Shown here: positions 1-6,811 of the stretch, piece after piece | Layout: the number at the start of each line of letters is the position of its first letter | Numbering within the stretch: position 1 is the stretch's first letter | NCBI GenBank assembly: GCA_030754715.1 | Contig: JASLZV010000008.1 | Coordinates: 1 to 16,788 of the forward strand | From: Phycisphaerae bacterium | Lineage (GTDB): Bacteria; Planctomycetota; Phycisphaerae; SM23-33 | Length of the DNA stretch: 16,788 nucleotides | Reading direction: 5' to 3' | Notes under the pieces: generated by a model | Told to the model about the DNA's origin: nothing | The model's input: only the letters and a program-made list of their open reading frames with translations | Database searches by the model: none | Program-made: the position numbers and the translations under genes

Positions 1-834
1 AACCTCTTCGACGGGCATATCGAAGACGGTGACCCCATCACCCTGTATCACGGTGGCCCTGTTGACCTGAGAAACGTTGAGGAATACGAAGTCGGTCGTC
101 ATGACTCGGGCCAGTGGGGGCCGGGTATTTACACGACTGCCAGCGCGTTCCCAGCAATCAAAGGATGGGCTAACCCCTGGGAACGCGACTGGGTCGATGG
201 AGAGCCAGGCCCCATGAGGACCGTTCCCAAGTATTTGCATACGACGAGGTGGAAGGGCGAAAATCCGCCTCGAATACTGGACGTTGAGGACCCGCTTCCG
301 GACGATGTTCTTGATGAGGTTGTTCTCCCCACACTCGACATGCTGGGGAAAGAGGTCGCAAGTGCCATGCTCGCCGGGGACTGGAACCCGGAGTATGCCT
401 GGACTGCGGAAGAACTGGACGAACTTGTTGAAGAGATTGCCCGCAAGCGCGATGGTCTTGGGGGAGGCAGGGATGCTTTGACCGGCAGAGAGACCCTGCT
501 GTGGATACAAACATTCCTGCAAACACATGAAGCAGGGGAAGAGCAGGGAGGAAAAGGATGGAACGACGGAGGCTTCCTTCCCTCAGACCGGGTAAAACAT
601 ATCCGCAACCAGATCAATACTGCTATCAAAGACCTCGGCTATGACGTAATCAAATCAGCCGAACCGGGCATCAAGGAATACTCTCGCACCGACTACATGT
701 TCTTGGATCCGGACATGGTCGAGTTCGTAGACGTTGCAACAACTCACAGTCTGGGCGGTTTCGGCAATGCGGCTCAAGGCGAGATGGCCGAAACTGTCCG
801 GCGACGCGTCAAAGCCAGAAAAGAGGCGGCATGA
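1..834 (+). CDS. ADP-ribosyltransferase-like domain protein, 5' end outside window
   Basis: The frame is open from the first base, so the gene starts upstream; 277 residues are visible. In window numbering LYHGG lies at residues 15-19 and GPGIYTT at 40-46. A His in a YHG strand followed by a Tyr in a GIY(F/T) strand is the signature of H-Y-E type ADP-ribosyltransferases (diphtheria toxin/PARP-like), here H17 and Y44. The C-terminal part (GYDVIKS about 212-218, then YMFLDPDMVEF) resembles the closing strands of such domains. I could not assign the third catalytic residue. In phages these domains are often fused to head morphogenesis (MuF-like) or other large virion proteins, and the place just upstream of the capsid gene fits that; this is inference because the N-terminus is missing. 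It could modify host proteins after injection. The stop overlaps the next start (ATGA). Confidence 0.6.
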   Translation, partial: NLFDGHIEDGDPITLYHGGPVDLRNVEEYEVGRHDSGQWGPGIYTTASAFPAIKGWANPWERDWVDGEPGPMRTVPKYLHTTRWKGENPPRILDVEDPLPDDVLDEVVLPTLDMLGKEVASAMLAGDWNPEYAWTAEELDELVEEIARKRDGLGGGRDALTGRETLLWIQTFLQTHEAGEEQGGKGWNDGGFLPSDRVKHIRNQINTAIKDLGYDVIKSAEPGIKEYSRTDYMFLDPDMVEFVDVATTHSLGGFGNAAQGEMAETVRRRVKARKEAA

Positions 835-971
835 AAGAAATCGAAGAAATAGAAGCGTATATCAAGAAGACCAAACAGTACGCAGACAAGATTGAAAAAG
901 CCAGGAAAGTCAAACCCCGCTTTCCGGAGACAGTCAACGAAATCGGTTCGCGATACCCCAAATCGCAGTAG
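831..971 (+). CDS. Small charged helical protein (46 aa) between ART-like gene and capsid gene
   Basis: The start overlaps the upstream stop as ATGA, a usual sign of translational coupling in phage operons. The product is 46 residues. Its first 28 are rich in Lys and Glu with a heptad-like pattern (KEIEEIEAYIKKTKQYADKI), which predicts one amphipathic helix, followed by a short basic tail. No family was recognised. Its position directly before the major capsid gene would suit a small head-assembly or scaffold-type helper, but nothing in the sequence proves that. Confidence 0.6.
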   Translation: MKEIEEIEAYIKKTKQYADKIEKARKVKPRFPETVNEIGSRYPKSQ

Positions 972-994
972 TTGCACTGCTAGCAGGAGAAGCC

Positions 995-1076
995 TAGTAA
1001 TCTATTTACTAATGGGACAGGTGCTTACCTAGACCCTGCATAGCAACTATCCAAACTTTTTACTCACAAGAGGTGA
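995..1076 (+). promoter_or_regulatory. Capsid gene leader: A/T-rich inverted repeat and strong ribosome binding site
   Basis: The 109-base gap before the capsid gene holds a 6-bp inverted repeat (TAGTAA 995-1000, TTACTA 1006-1011, five-base loop) and, just before the ATG, the purine-rich AAGAGGTGAG at 1068-1077, a strong Shine-Dalgarno sequence four to five bases from the start codon. I see no convincing -35/-10 pair. The strong site fits a highly translated virion protein. Confidence 0.6.
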
Positions 1077-1080
1077 GCAT

Positions 1081-2421
1081 ATGTCAGAAGACGCTTCCCG
1101 TCTCGGCGAACTGCAGACCGCACTTCGCACGAAGATGGACGAGAATCAGACCATTGCTGACTCCTTCAAGGTGGAAGACGATGTTCTAATCGTCGATCAA
1201 GAGCGCAAGAGCGCTTTCGACAAGAACATGGTTGACATCAAGGAGTTGCAGGGTCTTATCAAGGGCATTCAGGACCTTGATGAAATCAACCAGTGGGGCG
1301 CAACCCCCGCTCCGCCTGAGGTCGAAGTCGAATCGGTTTCTGGTGCTGTCGCTGCTAGCGCTGCTTTTGCAGACGCCCAGCCACAGTTCAAGACCCTCGG
1401 CCAGGCTTTCTGCGACTCGGAGGAGTTCAAGTCACTCTCCAACGGTCGCAATGGCGCCAACATGCCGAACCCTTGGCAGTATGAGGGTTCACTGACCACA
1501 AAGAGTGCCTACGAGTACAACGTCAAGGATGTTTACAACACCTTGCCGACAGGTACTCCGGGTCAGTTCGGTTCCATCCAGCGTGATCCGATCGTCATTC
1601 CGCCACAGCGGACGAAGCGAGTTCGGGAACTCTTCCCGACACGGACCACCAACGCGGCTATCGTCGAGTACTTCCGGATGACCGGATTTACCAACAACGC
1701 TCAGGCAGTTGGGGAGCGCTCAAACGACGGCACCGTCTTCGTGGAGAAGCCACAGTCAACGTTCACATTCGTTGGCGAACAGGCTCCTGTGCGGACACTC
1801 GCTCACTGGGAGGCTGCTCACCGCAACGTCCTGGCCGACGAGCCGCAGTTGCGGTCGATCATCGACAACGAGTTGATGTACGGCCTGAGGCTGCAGGAAG
1901 ACGCTCAGATTCTCAACGGTGCTGGCACCGGCGAAAACCTGACAGGCGTTCTCCAGACCACAGGTATCCAGACCTACTCATGGTCAGCAGGTGCAACTGC
2001 ACCAGTTGCAGACACCAAGGCTGACGCCATTCGGCGCGCGGCTACCTTGTCGTTCCTCGCATACTACGAGCCCACGGGCGTCGTGATGCACCCGAACGAC
2101 TGGGAAGACATTGAGTTGACCAAGGCAACGGACGGCCAGTACCTGGTCGCCATTTCCGTGGCACTCGGTGGCGAGCCTCGCGTGTGGCGGATCCCGGTTG
2201 TTGAGACTCCGGCTATTGCTGAGGGCACCGCTTTGGTGGGCGCTTTCGGTACTGGCGCGCAGTTGTACGACCGCGAGCAGGCCAACATCCGCGTGTCGGA
2301 GCAGCATTCAGACTTCTTCGTGCGCAACGCAATCGTGATCCTGGCCGAGCAGCGTCTCGCCCTGGCAGTGAAGCGCCCTGAGGCCTTCACTAAGATCACC
2401 TTCGATGCGGCTCCTTCCTAA
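1081..2421 (+). CDS. Major capsid protein, HK97 fold
   Basis: The product is 446 residues. The first ~110 residues are hydrophilic and partly helical (DASRLGELQTALRTKMDENQ and onward), like the delta or scaffold-like N-terminal arm of HK97-type capsid proteins, and a linker rich in Ala and Val follows. The rest has the family pattern: IVEYFRMTGFTNNA near the E-loop, TFTFVGEQAPVRTLAHW, a helix ending LRLQEDAQILNGAGTGENLTGVL, and the A-domain DAIRRAATLSFLAYYEPTGVVMHPNDWEDIE. The C-terminus carries the usual 'RVSEQHSDFFVRNAIVILAEQRLALAVKRPEAF' style P-domain ending in shortened form here. It assembles the icosahedral shell. No separate prohead protease is visible in the window; it may lie upstream. 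The start is fixed by the strong Shine-Dalgarno site, and two hairpins follow the stop. Confidence 0.93.
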   Translation: MSEDASRLGELQTALRTKMDENQTIADSFKVEDDVLIVDQERKSAFDKNMVDIKELQGLIKGIQDLDEINQWGATPAPPEVEVESVSGAVAASAAFADAQPQFKTLGQAFCDSEEFKSLSNGRNGANMPNPWQYEGSLTTKSAYEYNVKDVYNTLPTGTPGQFGSIQRDPIVIPPQRTKRVRELFPTRTTNAAIVEYFRMTGFTNNAQAVGERSNDGTVFVEKPQSTFTFVGEQAPVRTLAHWEAAHRNVLADEPQLRSIIDNELMYGLRLQEDAQILNGAGTGENLTGVLQTTGIQTYSWSAGATAPVADTKADAIRRAATLSFLAYYEPTGVVMHPNDWEDIELTKATDGQYLVAISVALGGEPRVWRIPVVETPAIAEGTALVGAFGTGAQLYDREQANIRVSEQHSDFFVRNAIVILAEQRLALAVKRPEAFTKITFDAAPS

Positions 2422-2436
2422 GCCGTAACGGATAAC

Positions 2437-2455
2437 GGGGGCGACTAGCGCCTCC
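2437..2455 (+). other. First hairpin after the capsid gene
   Basis: GGGGGCG (2437-2443) and CGCCTCC (2449-2455) form a 7-bp stem with one G-T wobble around the loop ACTAG, 15 bases after the capsid stop. It has no T-run. It probably protects the 3' end of the capsid mRNA or acts together with the terminator that follows. Confidence 0.5.
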
Positions 2456-2465
2456 AAGTAACTAG

Positions 2466-2510
2466 AAGCCCCCGGCCCCCGCCACCATGGTGGGCAAGCC
2501 GGGGGCTTTT
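2466..2510 (+). terminator. Rho-independent terminator after the capsid gene
   Basis: AAGCCCCCGGC (2466-2476) pairs perfectly with GCCGGGGGCTT (2498-2508) over 11 bp and the right arm runs into TTTT. The loop itself contains a perfect 12-bp palindrome, CCACCATGGTGG (2482-2493), so the RNA can form a forked structure. It closes the head-gene transcript. Confidence 0.88.
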
Positions 2511-2547
2511 AGTTGTTCAAAAACGATTCTGAAAGTAGTAGTGTGCG

Positions 2548-2688
2548 ATGCAATATCCAGGACCGGACGATGAGTTGTACTGGCGCGAAGAGGCATTTGG
2601 AGAACATCCTATTCTCAGCCCCTGGGGCGACCTCCATCATCCTCCGCGAAAAGAAGAAGAAGCAGAGGAATGCTCGATAAGTTCCTAA
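2548..2688 (+). CDS. Small acidic protein (46 aa), unknown
   Basis: An ATG-started frame of 46 residues beginning MQYPGPDDELYWREEAF and ending in an acidic tail (RKEEEAEECSISS). Its 3' end overlaps the next small gene by 19 bases. There is no clear Shine-Dalgarno sequence. A second open frame of similar size overlaps it completely from a GTG at 2543, so coding is not certain; I prefer this frame because its composition (acidic, aromatic, Pro-rich) is more protein-like and because it leads into the overlap with the following gene. Function unknown. Confidence 0.4.
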   Translation: MQYPGPDDELYWREEAFGEHPILSPWGDLHHPPRKEEEAEECSISS

Positions 2689-2774
2689 TAACAGTACTGA
2701 TGATGATTTTATATTTGTCTATTGGATTGACGGTATGGGCATTGGGGCGGGCTGCACAATGGTTATTCGGATAG
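2670..2774 (+). CDS. Single-pass membrane micro-protein (34 aa)
   Basis: The 34-residue product starts MLDKFLITVLMMILYLSIGL and is one long hydrophobic helix (about residues 4-28) followed by AAQWLFG. An AGAGG purine run sits 5 bases before the ATG at 2670. It overlaps the preceding small gene. Peptides of this size and type in phages include holin-like, anti-holin and superinfection-exclusion proteins, but neither a lysin nor a paired holin lies next to it, so only membrane insertion is supported. Confidence 0.5.
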   Translation: MLDKFLITVLMMILYLSIGLTVWALGRAAQWLFG

Positions 2775-2797
2775 ACCCCAATAGCGACTAATATGTA

Positions 2798-2992
2798 GTG
2801 GTGCCTAAGAACTCATCCGACAGCGAAATCTGGGACGAGTGGGAACGCTTGGCCACTGGCTTTAAGGGTTCGGTTGAAGAACTCGAAGAGTTGATGGACG
2901 AGGAATTGGCCGATGACTCCAAAAAGTCATGGCGGCGTAAGCGACTTCGACAAGAGAACCGAGATGTCAGATTCCGACCACACGAAGATTGA
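2798..2992 (+). CDS. Small charged protein (64 aa), unknown
   Basis: Two GTG codons stand in tandem at 2798 and 2801. TAATAT at 2789-2794 lies exactly six bases before the second one, which is the spacing of a leaderless actinobacterial transcript, so translation may start at 2801. The product is acidic in the middle (GSVEELEELMDEELADD) and very basic at the end (KKSWRRKRLRQENRDVRF), a pattern that would suit binding to a nucleic acid or a partner protein. It overlaps the nuclease gene by 29 bases, so the two are likely co-expressed. No family was recognised. Confidence 0.55.
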   Translation: MVPKNSSDSEIWDEWERLATGFKGSVEELEELMDEELADDSKKSWRRKRLRQENRDVRFRPHED

Positions 2993-3350
2993 ACGTTTTT
3001 GCTACAACGCAAAGGTTCTTAGAGTCGTCGATGGGGACACCATCGACCTGATGGTTGATCTTGGATTCTCCATTCATCATAAGGTTCGCGTGCGTCTCTA
3101 TGGAATCAACACGCCAGAAAGTCGAACCAGAGATCTTGAAGAAAAGGCTTTGGGCCTCAAGGCAAAAGACTATGCAGTGGACTGGTTGGACGGACACCCG
3201 ACAATCGTGCTCCAAACCAGCAAAGACAAGGCCGGCAAGTTCGGACGCATCCTCGCCACCATCTGGTCAGACGGCGAGATGACTGCCTGCCTCAATAAAG
3301 ATCTCCTCGACAGTGGAAATGCCGTGGAGTACTTCGGCGGAAAACGTTAG
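2964..3350 (+). CDS. Staphylococcal-nuclease-like (thermonuclease family) nuclease
   Basis: The 128-residue product is an SNase-fold nuclease. VVDGDTID (21-28) gives the metal-binding Asp23 and Asp25, RLYGINTPE (44-52) gives catalytic Arg44 and Glu52, and GKFGRILA (91-98) gives Arg95, so the equivalents of Arg35, Glu43 and Arg87 of staphylococcal nuclease are all present. Members cut DNA and RNA with calcium; phage copies may degrade host DNA or act in DNA processing. There is no signal peptide from this start, so it should act in the cytoplasm. A longer reading from 2913 is open, but the ATG at 2964 precedes the conserved region with a short leader and shortens the overlap with the upstream gene. 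The stop overlaps the Shine-Dalgarno site of the next gene. Confidence 0.85.
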   Translation: MSDSDHTKIERFCYNAKVLRVVDGDTIDLMVDLGFSIHHKVRVRLYGINTPESRTRDLEEKALGLKAKDYAVDWLDGHPTIVLQTSKDKAGKFGRILATIWSDGEMTACLNKDLLDSGNAVEYFGGKR

Positions 3351-3359
3351 GAGCGTGTA

Positions 3360-4253
3360 GTGAGTATTCTTGTACATGAAGAATTCGAGGACGGCTGGGA
3401 AGATTCTTGGAGCGGAAAAATCCATAACGCTTACATGAGCGGAGACAACCTGCGATTGATGTTTCGAGAGGGCAACCATTACGGGTGCGCCCTTTACAAG
3501 GAAGTACCTCCTACTCGCCATGTGAAGGTGTCCTACATGGTTCGAACGTTATCCAACTGGAACTCCCACAGTACCGGAAAGACAATCGGGTTTGCTGACC
3601 TTCGTTGGAAAGATGAAAAGGGGCGATCCTATGGACACGGCAACCGACAACCTGCTCCTGACGGGTTCTCGTTCCGCACATGGTTTGGCAAAACCAAAGA
3701 CGGCTACATGCCCATCGGTCTGTATTTCTACCATTTGGGACAGAAGCCCAAGTGGGGGGACTCCATCAAAGTTGGACAACTCAAGGTAGGTGCTCCTGCG
3801 GTGCTGTTTGAGTGTGAGGCCGACTTCGATGAAGGCTACATCCGAGGCCGTGTGGACGGAGGCGAGTGGGTTCGCCATAATCTTGTTGTTACTGACAAGA
3901 CCGCTGTTACATGGGCATGGTTGGATGCTTATTATGGTGGGCCGGCTGTGGCTCCTGAAAACATGGCGTGGGATATCTCTGATTACAAGTTGGAGAACCT
4001 TGGCCCTGACCCATTGGACCCAAGCATTGACTGGGATGCTGTTGCTCGGATGATTGCCGACAAGGAAGAGGCCGCGAAGGAAACAGCAGAATCCGAAGCA
4101 GTTGAGCCACTTGATCCCCCTCCTGAAGCACGGGACGAGACAACCGTCCTGGCAGCAGAACTCAGGGTTTTAGCAGAGGCGGTGGATGCCTTCACGCTGA
4201 AGATGACACAGAATCAACTCAGAAATCTGGCAGAGAAGATCGAATCTCTTTAG
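3360..4253 (+). CDS. Jelly-roll, polysaccharide-lyase-like protein with C-terminal helical region
   Basis: The start is GTG with TAGGAG (3348-3353) as ribosome site. The product is 297 residues. Residues 1-215 look like one beta-jelly-roll of the concanavalin A-like class: a first strand EEFEDGW, 'KVSYMVRTLSNWN' followed by a Lys/Gly stretch, RTWFGKTKDGYMPIGLYFYH, and 'EGYIRGRVDGGEWVRHN', the strand-turn in which polysaccharide lyase family 14/heparin-lyase-like proteins and related lectins hold sugar. Residues 220-297 are acidic and helical, perhaps a coiled coil for oligomerisation. It may be a virion-associated glycan-binding or glycan-cutting protein; enzymatic activity cannot be judged from the sequence alone. 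It ends two bases from the stop of the convergent reductase gene. Confidence 0.5.
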   Translation: MSILVHEEFEDGWEDSWSGKIHNAYMSGDNLRLMFREGNHYGCALYKEVPPTRHVKVSYMVRTLSNWNSHSTGKTIGFADLRWKDEKGRSYGHGNRQPAPDGFSFRTWFGKTKDGYMPIGLYFYHLGQKPKWGDSIKVGQLKVGAPAVLFECEADFDEGYIRGRVDGGEWVRHNLVVTDKTAVTWAWLDAYYGGPAVAPENMAWDISDYKLENLGPDPLDPSIDWDAVARMIADKEEAAKETAESEAVEPLDPPPEARDETTVLAAELRVLAEAVDAFTLKMTQNQLRNLAEKIESL

Positions 4254-4255
4254 CC

Positions 4256-6178
4256 CTACCTAATAGGACATGCACCAGAGTTGCAATCATCAAACTCAAC
4301 AGAGTCAGAGCCCACTGCCACCAGTGGAACTGAAAGATCGATACTCGCAACTGACTTCTCATACTCTGCCTCTGTTATTTCTTCATATGGGGGCAGAGGG
4401 AAATTGTGGTCGGTGTGTAACAAGAATGACACGCTTTTAATCGAATTCTTGTAGTTCTTCTTTAACCACTCCTGAATCTCGGACAATTCGTTCGGCCGAT
4501 AGTAAACTGTTACCGACACCGCGTTATCTGCCCATTCAGTCTGCATGCGCTTGATCCACTCAAGTTGATCGACCGCTGACATCTCGCTGGCCAAAATAGC
4601 GTTTTCTGGAGACTCACAAGGAAACTCAACGACCAGACTGGTGCGATCCTTCTGCCCATCTAAGCCCATGTCCCATTGGACCTTGTAACCGCGACTACGG
4701 CATGCTTCCACTAGTGGATCCGTTGAGCGAAACCTGACCCTGCGAATGTAGTAGCGGGCGAACGCAGGATGCACCCCGGGAGTAACCCCCGGCAGTAGAG
4801 ACAGCGTCCCTGAGGGTTGAACCGTGGTCAAGCGAACCGACTTGGGCAGGTTGTGCTGCGCTGAATACTCCTCATCCAGCCCTGACAGATACTCGTAAAT
4901 CTGCGGCATCCAGTTCAACTGCTTGTCAGACGCCTGCAACACTCCCGTCACAGACTGACCCAGTCTCGAATTCTTGGCAACGATCTTGGTCGTCTTCTCG
5001 TAGGGATATTCAAGTCGCGTGACCTGCTTCTGAGCCAGATAAAGCAAGCGGGAAATCTCCCGCATCTGCTTCAGCGACTCGATATTCGGGAGAAAAATCG
5101 TCGCCAGGTTGCACGACTCCCCGTCCCCGAGCGCGATCTCAGCGCAGGGGTTGAACCCCTCAATGCTGTTATCTGTCTTCGTCTCTCCGAGCCTTCCAGC
5201 CCGGCGAGCCAACTTACGATTAACGAGTCCATACGGTTCTCCATTGCCGTTATACCCCTTCCACAACTCCGGCAGAATCTCGTCGTAGGTGTCGGCATAA
5301 ATGCTGTTGTTGCTGTGCGATCTCCAGGCGGGGACAGTTCCCGTCGCCCAGTTCTTGGCCCGGAGGAAGAGAACGTCGTCGGGGTCGCCGATGGCGATCT
5401 CAGCGGAACGTCGTGCCGAGCCAGACACCACTACCCGTCCAATTATGTTACATATATCTAGAACATCTACAGACCGTAACTTTTTGCCCTCTCGACCTTG
5501 CATCACCGTACAAATGTCAGCAATTCCGTCGATCAGGGCACCCGGGCCTGAAGCCGTGCCACCAAAAGTCTTCAATTCTGCACCCGACTCCCGAATCAGA
5601 ATCGTGGAGTAGGAGAATGACTTGCCCGTATCAAAGAATGACTTGAGGGTGGAGTGCAGCAAGCGGCTCCACCCTTGACGCGAATCAGGCACGATGATGT
5701 CGGCGTCGTTTGTGCGTTCGTGGGTGACGGCCACGTTCGACTTCACCTTGGGAAGTTCATGGATCTTGGCTCGCTCCACGGAAAATCCCACGCCCCCGCC
5801 AAGCATCAGCATGTCGAAGATGAACTCGAAGTCCTCAACCGTTTCAACGTTGACGAAGTAGCAGTTATTGAGGCTCGCACCGCCCATGTTCTGGACGAGG
5901 GGCGTACCCAACTGCCATAGCCCGCGGCCGGCAAATGAGCAACGAAGGTGAAACATGTGGTCGAACAGACGTTCAGCCTCAGCCTGCGTGTACGGAACGC
6001 CAATCTCGATGGCGCCGTTGATTACCCGCTGAATCGTTTCCGGCCACAGTTCGGTTTGGTCGCCGCCGTTCTTGCGGCTGTAAGTCCTGAGGAAGACTAT
6101 TTCCCCCAACCCTCCAAAGCCCCAAGGTGCCGTTTGTGTTCTGTATGTGTCGACGAAGGAGTCTGAGATTTGGGGCAT
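4256..6178 (-). CDS. nrdJ: Adenosylcobalamin-dependent (class II) ribonucleoside-triphosphate reductase, monomeric type
   Basis: The 640-residue enzyme reduces ribonucleotides to deoxyribonucleotides for phage DNA synthesis, using vitamin B12 to make a thiyl radical. The N-terminal GFGGLGEIVFLRTYSR (20-35) is typical of the Lactobacillus leichmannii-type monomeric enzyme. Cys106 (NNCYFVN) and Cys356 (ESCNLAT) are the redox pair, and NPCAEIAL (343-350) gives Asn343, thiyl Cys345 and Glu347; the 11-residue step from Cys345 to Cys356 equals that of the reference enzyme (408 to 419). The tail Cys632-x4-Cys637 is the shuttle pair. Thus all catalytic Cys are present although the protein is about 100 residues shorter than the ~739-residue reference. 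It is last in the leftward operon and also has its own promoter. The ATG has only a weak AGG three bases upstream. Confidence 0.93.
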   Translation of the reverse strand: MPQISDSFVDTYRTQTAPWGFGGLGEIVFLRTYSRKNGGDQTELWPETIQRVINGAIEIGVPYTQAEAERLFDHMFHLRCSFAGRGLWQLGTPLVQNMGGASLNNCYFVNVETVEDFEFIFDMLMLGGGVGFSVERAKIHELPKVKSNVAVTHERTNDADIIVPDSRQGWSRLLHSTLKSFFDTGKSFSYSTILIRESGAELKTFGGTASGPGALIDGIADICTVMQGREGKKLRSVDVLDICNIIGRVVVSGSARRSAEIAIGDPDDVLFLRAKNWATGTVPAWRSHSNNSIYADTYDEILPELWKGYNGNGEPYGLVNRKLARRAGRLGETKTDNSIEGFNPCAEIALGDGESCNLATIFLPNIESLKQMREISRLLYLAQKQVTRLEYPYEKTTKIVAKNSRLGQSVTGVLQASDKQLNWMPQIYEYLSGLDEEYSAQHNLPKSVRLTTVQPSGTLSLLPGVTPGVHPAFARYYIRRVRFRSTDPLVEACRSRGYKVQWDMGLDGQKDRTSLVVEFPCESPENAILASEMSAVDQLEWIKRMQTEWADNAVSVTVYYRPNELSEIQEWLKKNYKNSIKSVSFLLHTDHNFPLPPYEEITEAEYEKSVASIDLSVPLVAVGSDSVEFDDCNSGACPIR

Positions 6179-6221
6179 TGACCTGCGATTTTCGATTCGG
6201 TAGGGCGGGGATGAACGACTA

Positions 6222-6234
6222 CTACCGATTGTAG
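6222..6234. repeat. 13-bp inverted-repeat motif CTAC-CGATT-GTAG, copy 1
   Basis: CTAC and GTAG arms surround CGATT. It touches the -10 element and start region of the nrdJ promoter. A near-identical copy (12 of 13 bases) occurs at 6594-6606 before the upstream gene. The placement of both copies at gene starts suggests an operator. Confidence 0.5.
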
Positions 6235-6261
6235 ACTACAGGGAAATACTGAAACTGTCAA
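6233..6261 (-). promoter_or_regulatory. Promoter for nrdJ
   Basis: Read on the minus strand: a perfect TTGACA (6261-6256), a 17-base spacer and TAGTCT (6238-6233), which satisfies the TAnnnT rule of actinobacterial -10 elements. The -35 overlaps the stop codon of the upstream gene. The predicted start of transcription leaves a leader of roughly 50 bases that includes the 13-bp motif at 6222-6234. Confidence 0.7.
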
Positions 6262-6593
6262 ACCAAGCCGAGTTTTTTGGCTTCGTCGAAGGGAATCGAT
6301 GACCCGGCCCGATGTTTGAGGATCTTGGTTGTGCGGCCCGGCGTGATCTGCCTTTCCTCCCAAATATCCTCTTCCACATAGATCATCTGGACATGCCTCA
6401 TTCCGTCCGGGCTGTCAGACCAGCCGACAAGAGAGTCGGGGGATTCCGATTCTCCCGGACAGTCACCGGTTGGATGGCCGCAGATCGGGCATGGTTCACG
6501 GTTGGCATGGACGATGTAGCCATCAGCAAAACCAATTCCCGCCAAAGAGGAACGCGACTGAAACCCGCCGTCAGGTGTGGGAGTAATGTTCAC
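6258..6593 (-). CDS. Small Cys-motif (zinc-ribbon-like) protein (111 aa), unknown
   Basis: The start is GTG at 6593. The 111-residue product has CPICGHPTGDC at 35-45 (Cys35, Cys38, Cys45), which could be a small zinc site, although the usual fourth ligand is unclear (His40 is a candidate). The rest is mixed polar with SLVGWSDSPDGMRHVQMIYVEEDIWEE in the middle. TACAAT (6605-6600) lies six bases before the GTG, which fits a leaderless transcript; there is only a weak Shine-Dalgarno alternative (CAGTAG). It sits between a 67-aa gene and nrdJ in the same operon. I do not recognise the family. Confidence 0.65.
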   Translation of the reverse strand: MNITPTPDGGFQSRSSLAGIGFADGYIVHANREPCPICGHPTGDCPGESESPDSLVGWSDSPDGMRHVQMIYVEEDIWEERQITPGRTTKILKHRAGSSIPFDEAKKLGLV

Positions 6594-6606
6594 CTACTGA
6601 TTGTAG
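6594..6606. repeat. 13-bp inverted-repeat motif CTAC-TGATT-GTAG, copy 2
   Basis: Second copy of the motif at 6222-6234, with one difference in the centre. It lies directly against the GTG start of the 111-aa gene and contains the candidate -10 element TACAAT on the minus strand, so a bound protein would block either transcription start or the start codon. Confidence 0.5.
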
Positions 6607-6607
6607 G

Positions 6608-6811
6608 CTATTCATCGTCCTGTTTGGGAACAGGTGTTATTGGTGGGGCACCGGTGCCACCATTAAGATAGTTCACTCGGGCTGCTGCTGCCCATTCGTT
6701 TGCCCATCTCGTTTCGCTCATGAACTGGTTGTAGGGCGTTCCATCATGACTGTACTTCGTGAGATAGAAACCCGCCTCCCAGACATCTCCGATTTTAATG
6801 TAAACGTACAT
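6608..6811 (-). CDS. Small protein (67 aa), unknown
   Basis: The product begins MYVYIKIGDVWEAGFYLTKY and ends in a Pro/Gly and acidic tail (GGTGAPPITPVPKQDDE). The N-terminal half reads as a short beta-hairpin or sheet (alternating aromatic and polar residues) and the middle as a helix (RWANEWAAAARVNYLNG). The start overlaps the end of the WhiB gene by 17 bases, with GTGGGA as ribosome site, so the two are coupled. No family was recognised. Confidence 0.6.
   Translation of the reverse strand: MYVYIKIGDVWEAGFYLTKYSHDGTPYNQFMSETRWANEWAAAARVNYLNGGTGAPPITPVPKQDDE

Noticed and set aside
129..629. 166-aa minus strand frame rich in Ser
   Set aside because: Antisense shadow of the ART-like gene; no ribosome site and low-complexity Ser composition.
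2543..2680. Alternative small frame from GTG at 2543
   Set aside because: Composition is less protein-like and lacks the coupling to the next gene; not excluded.
6179..6257. B12 riboswitch before the B12-dependent reductase
   Set aside because: The leader is under 80 bases and no B12 box was found; only promoter and 13-bp motif are visible.
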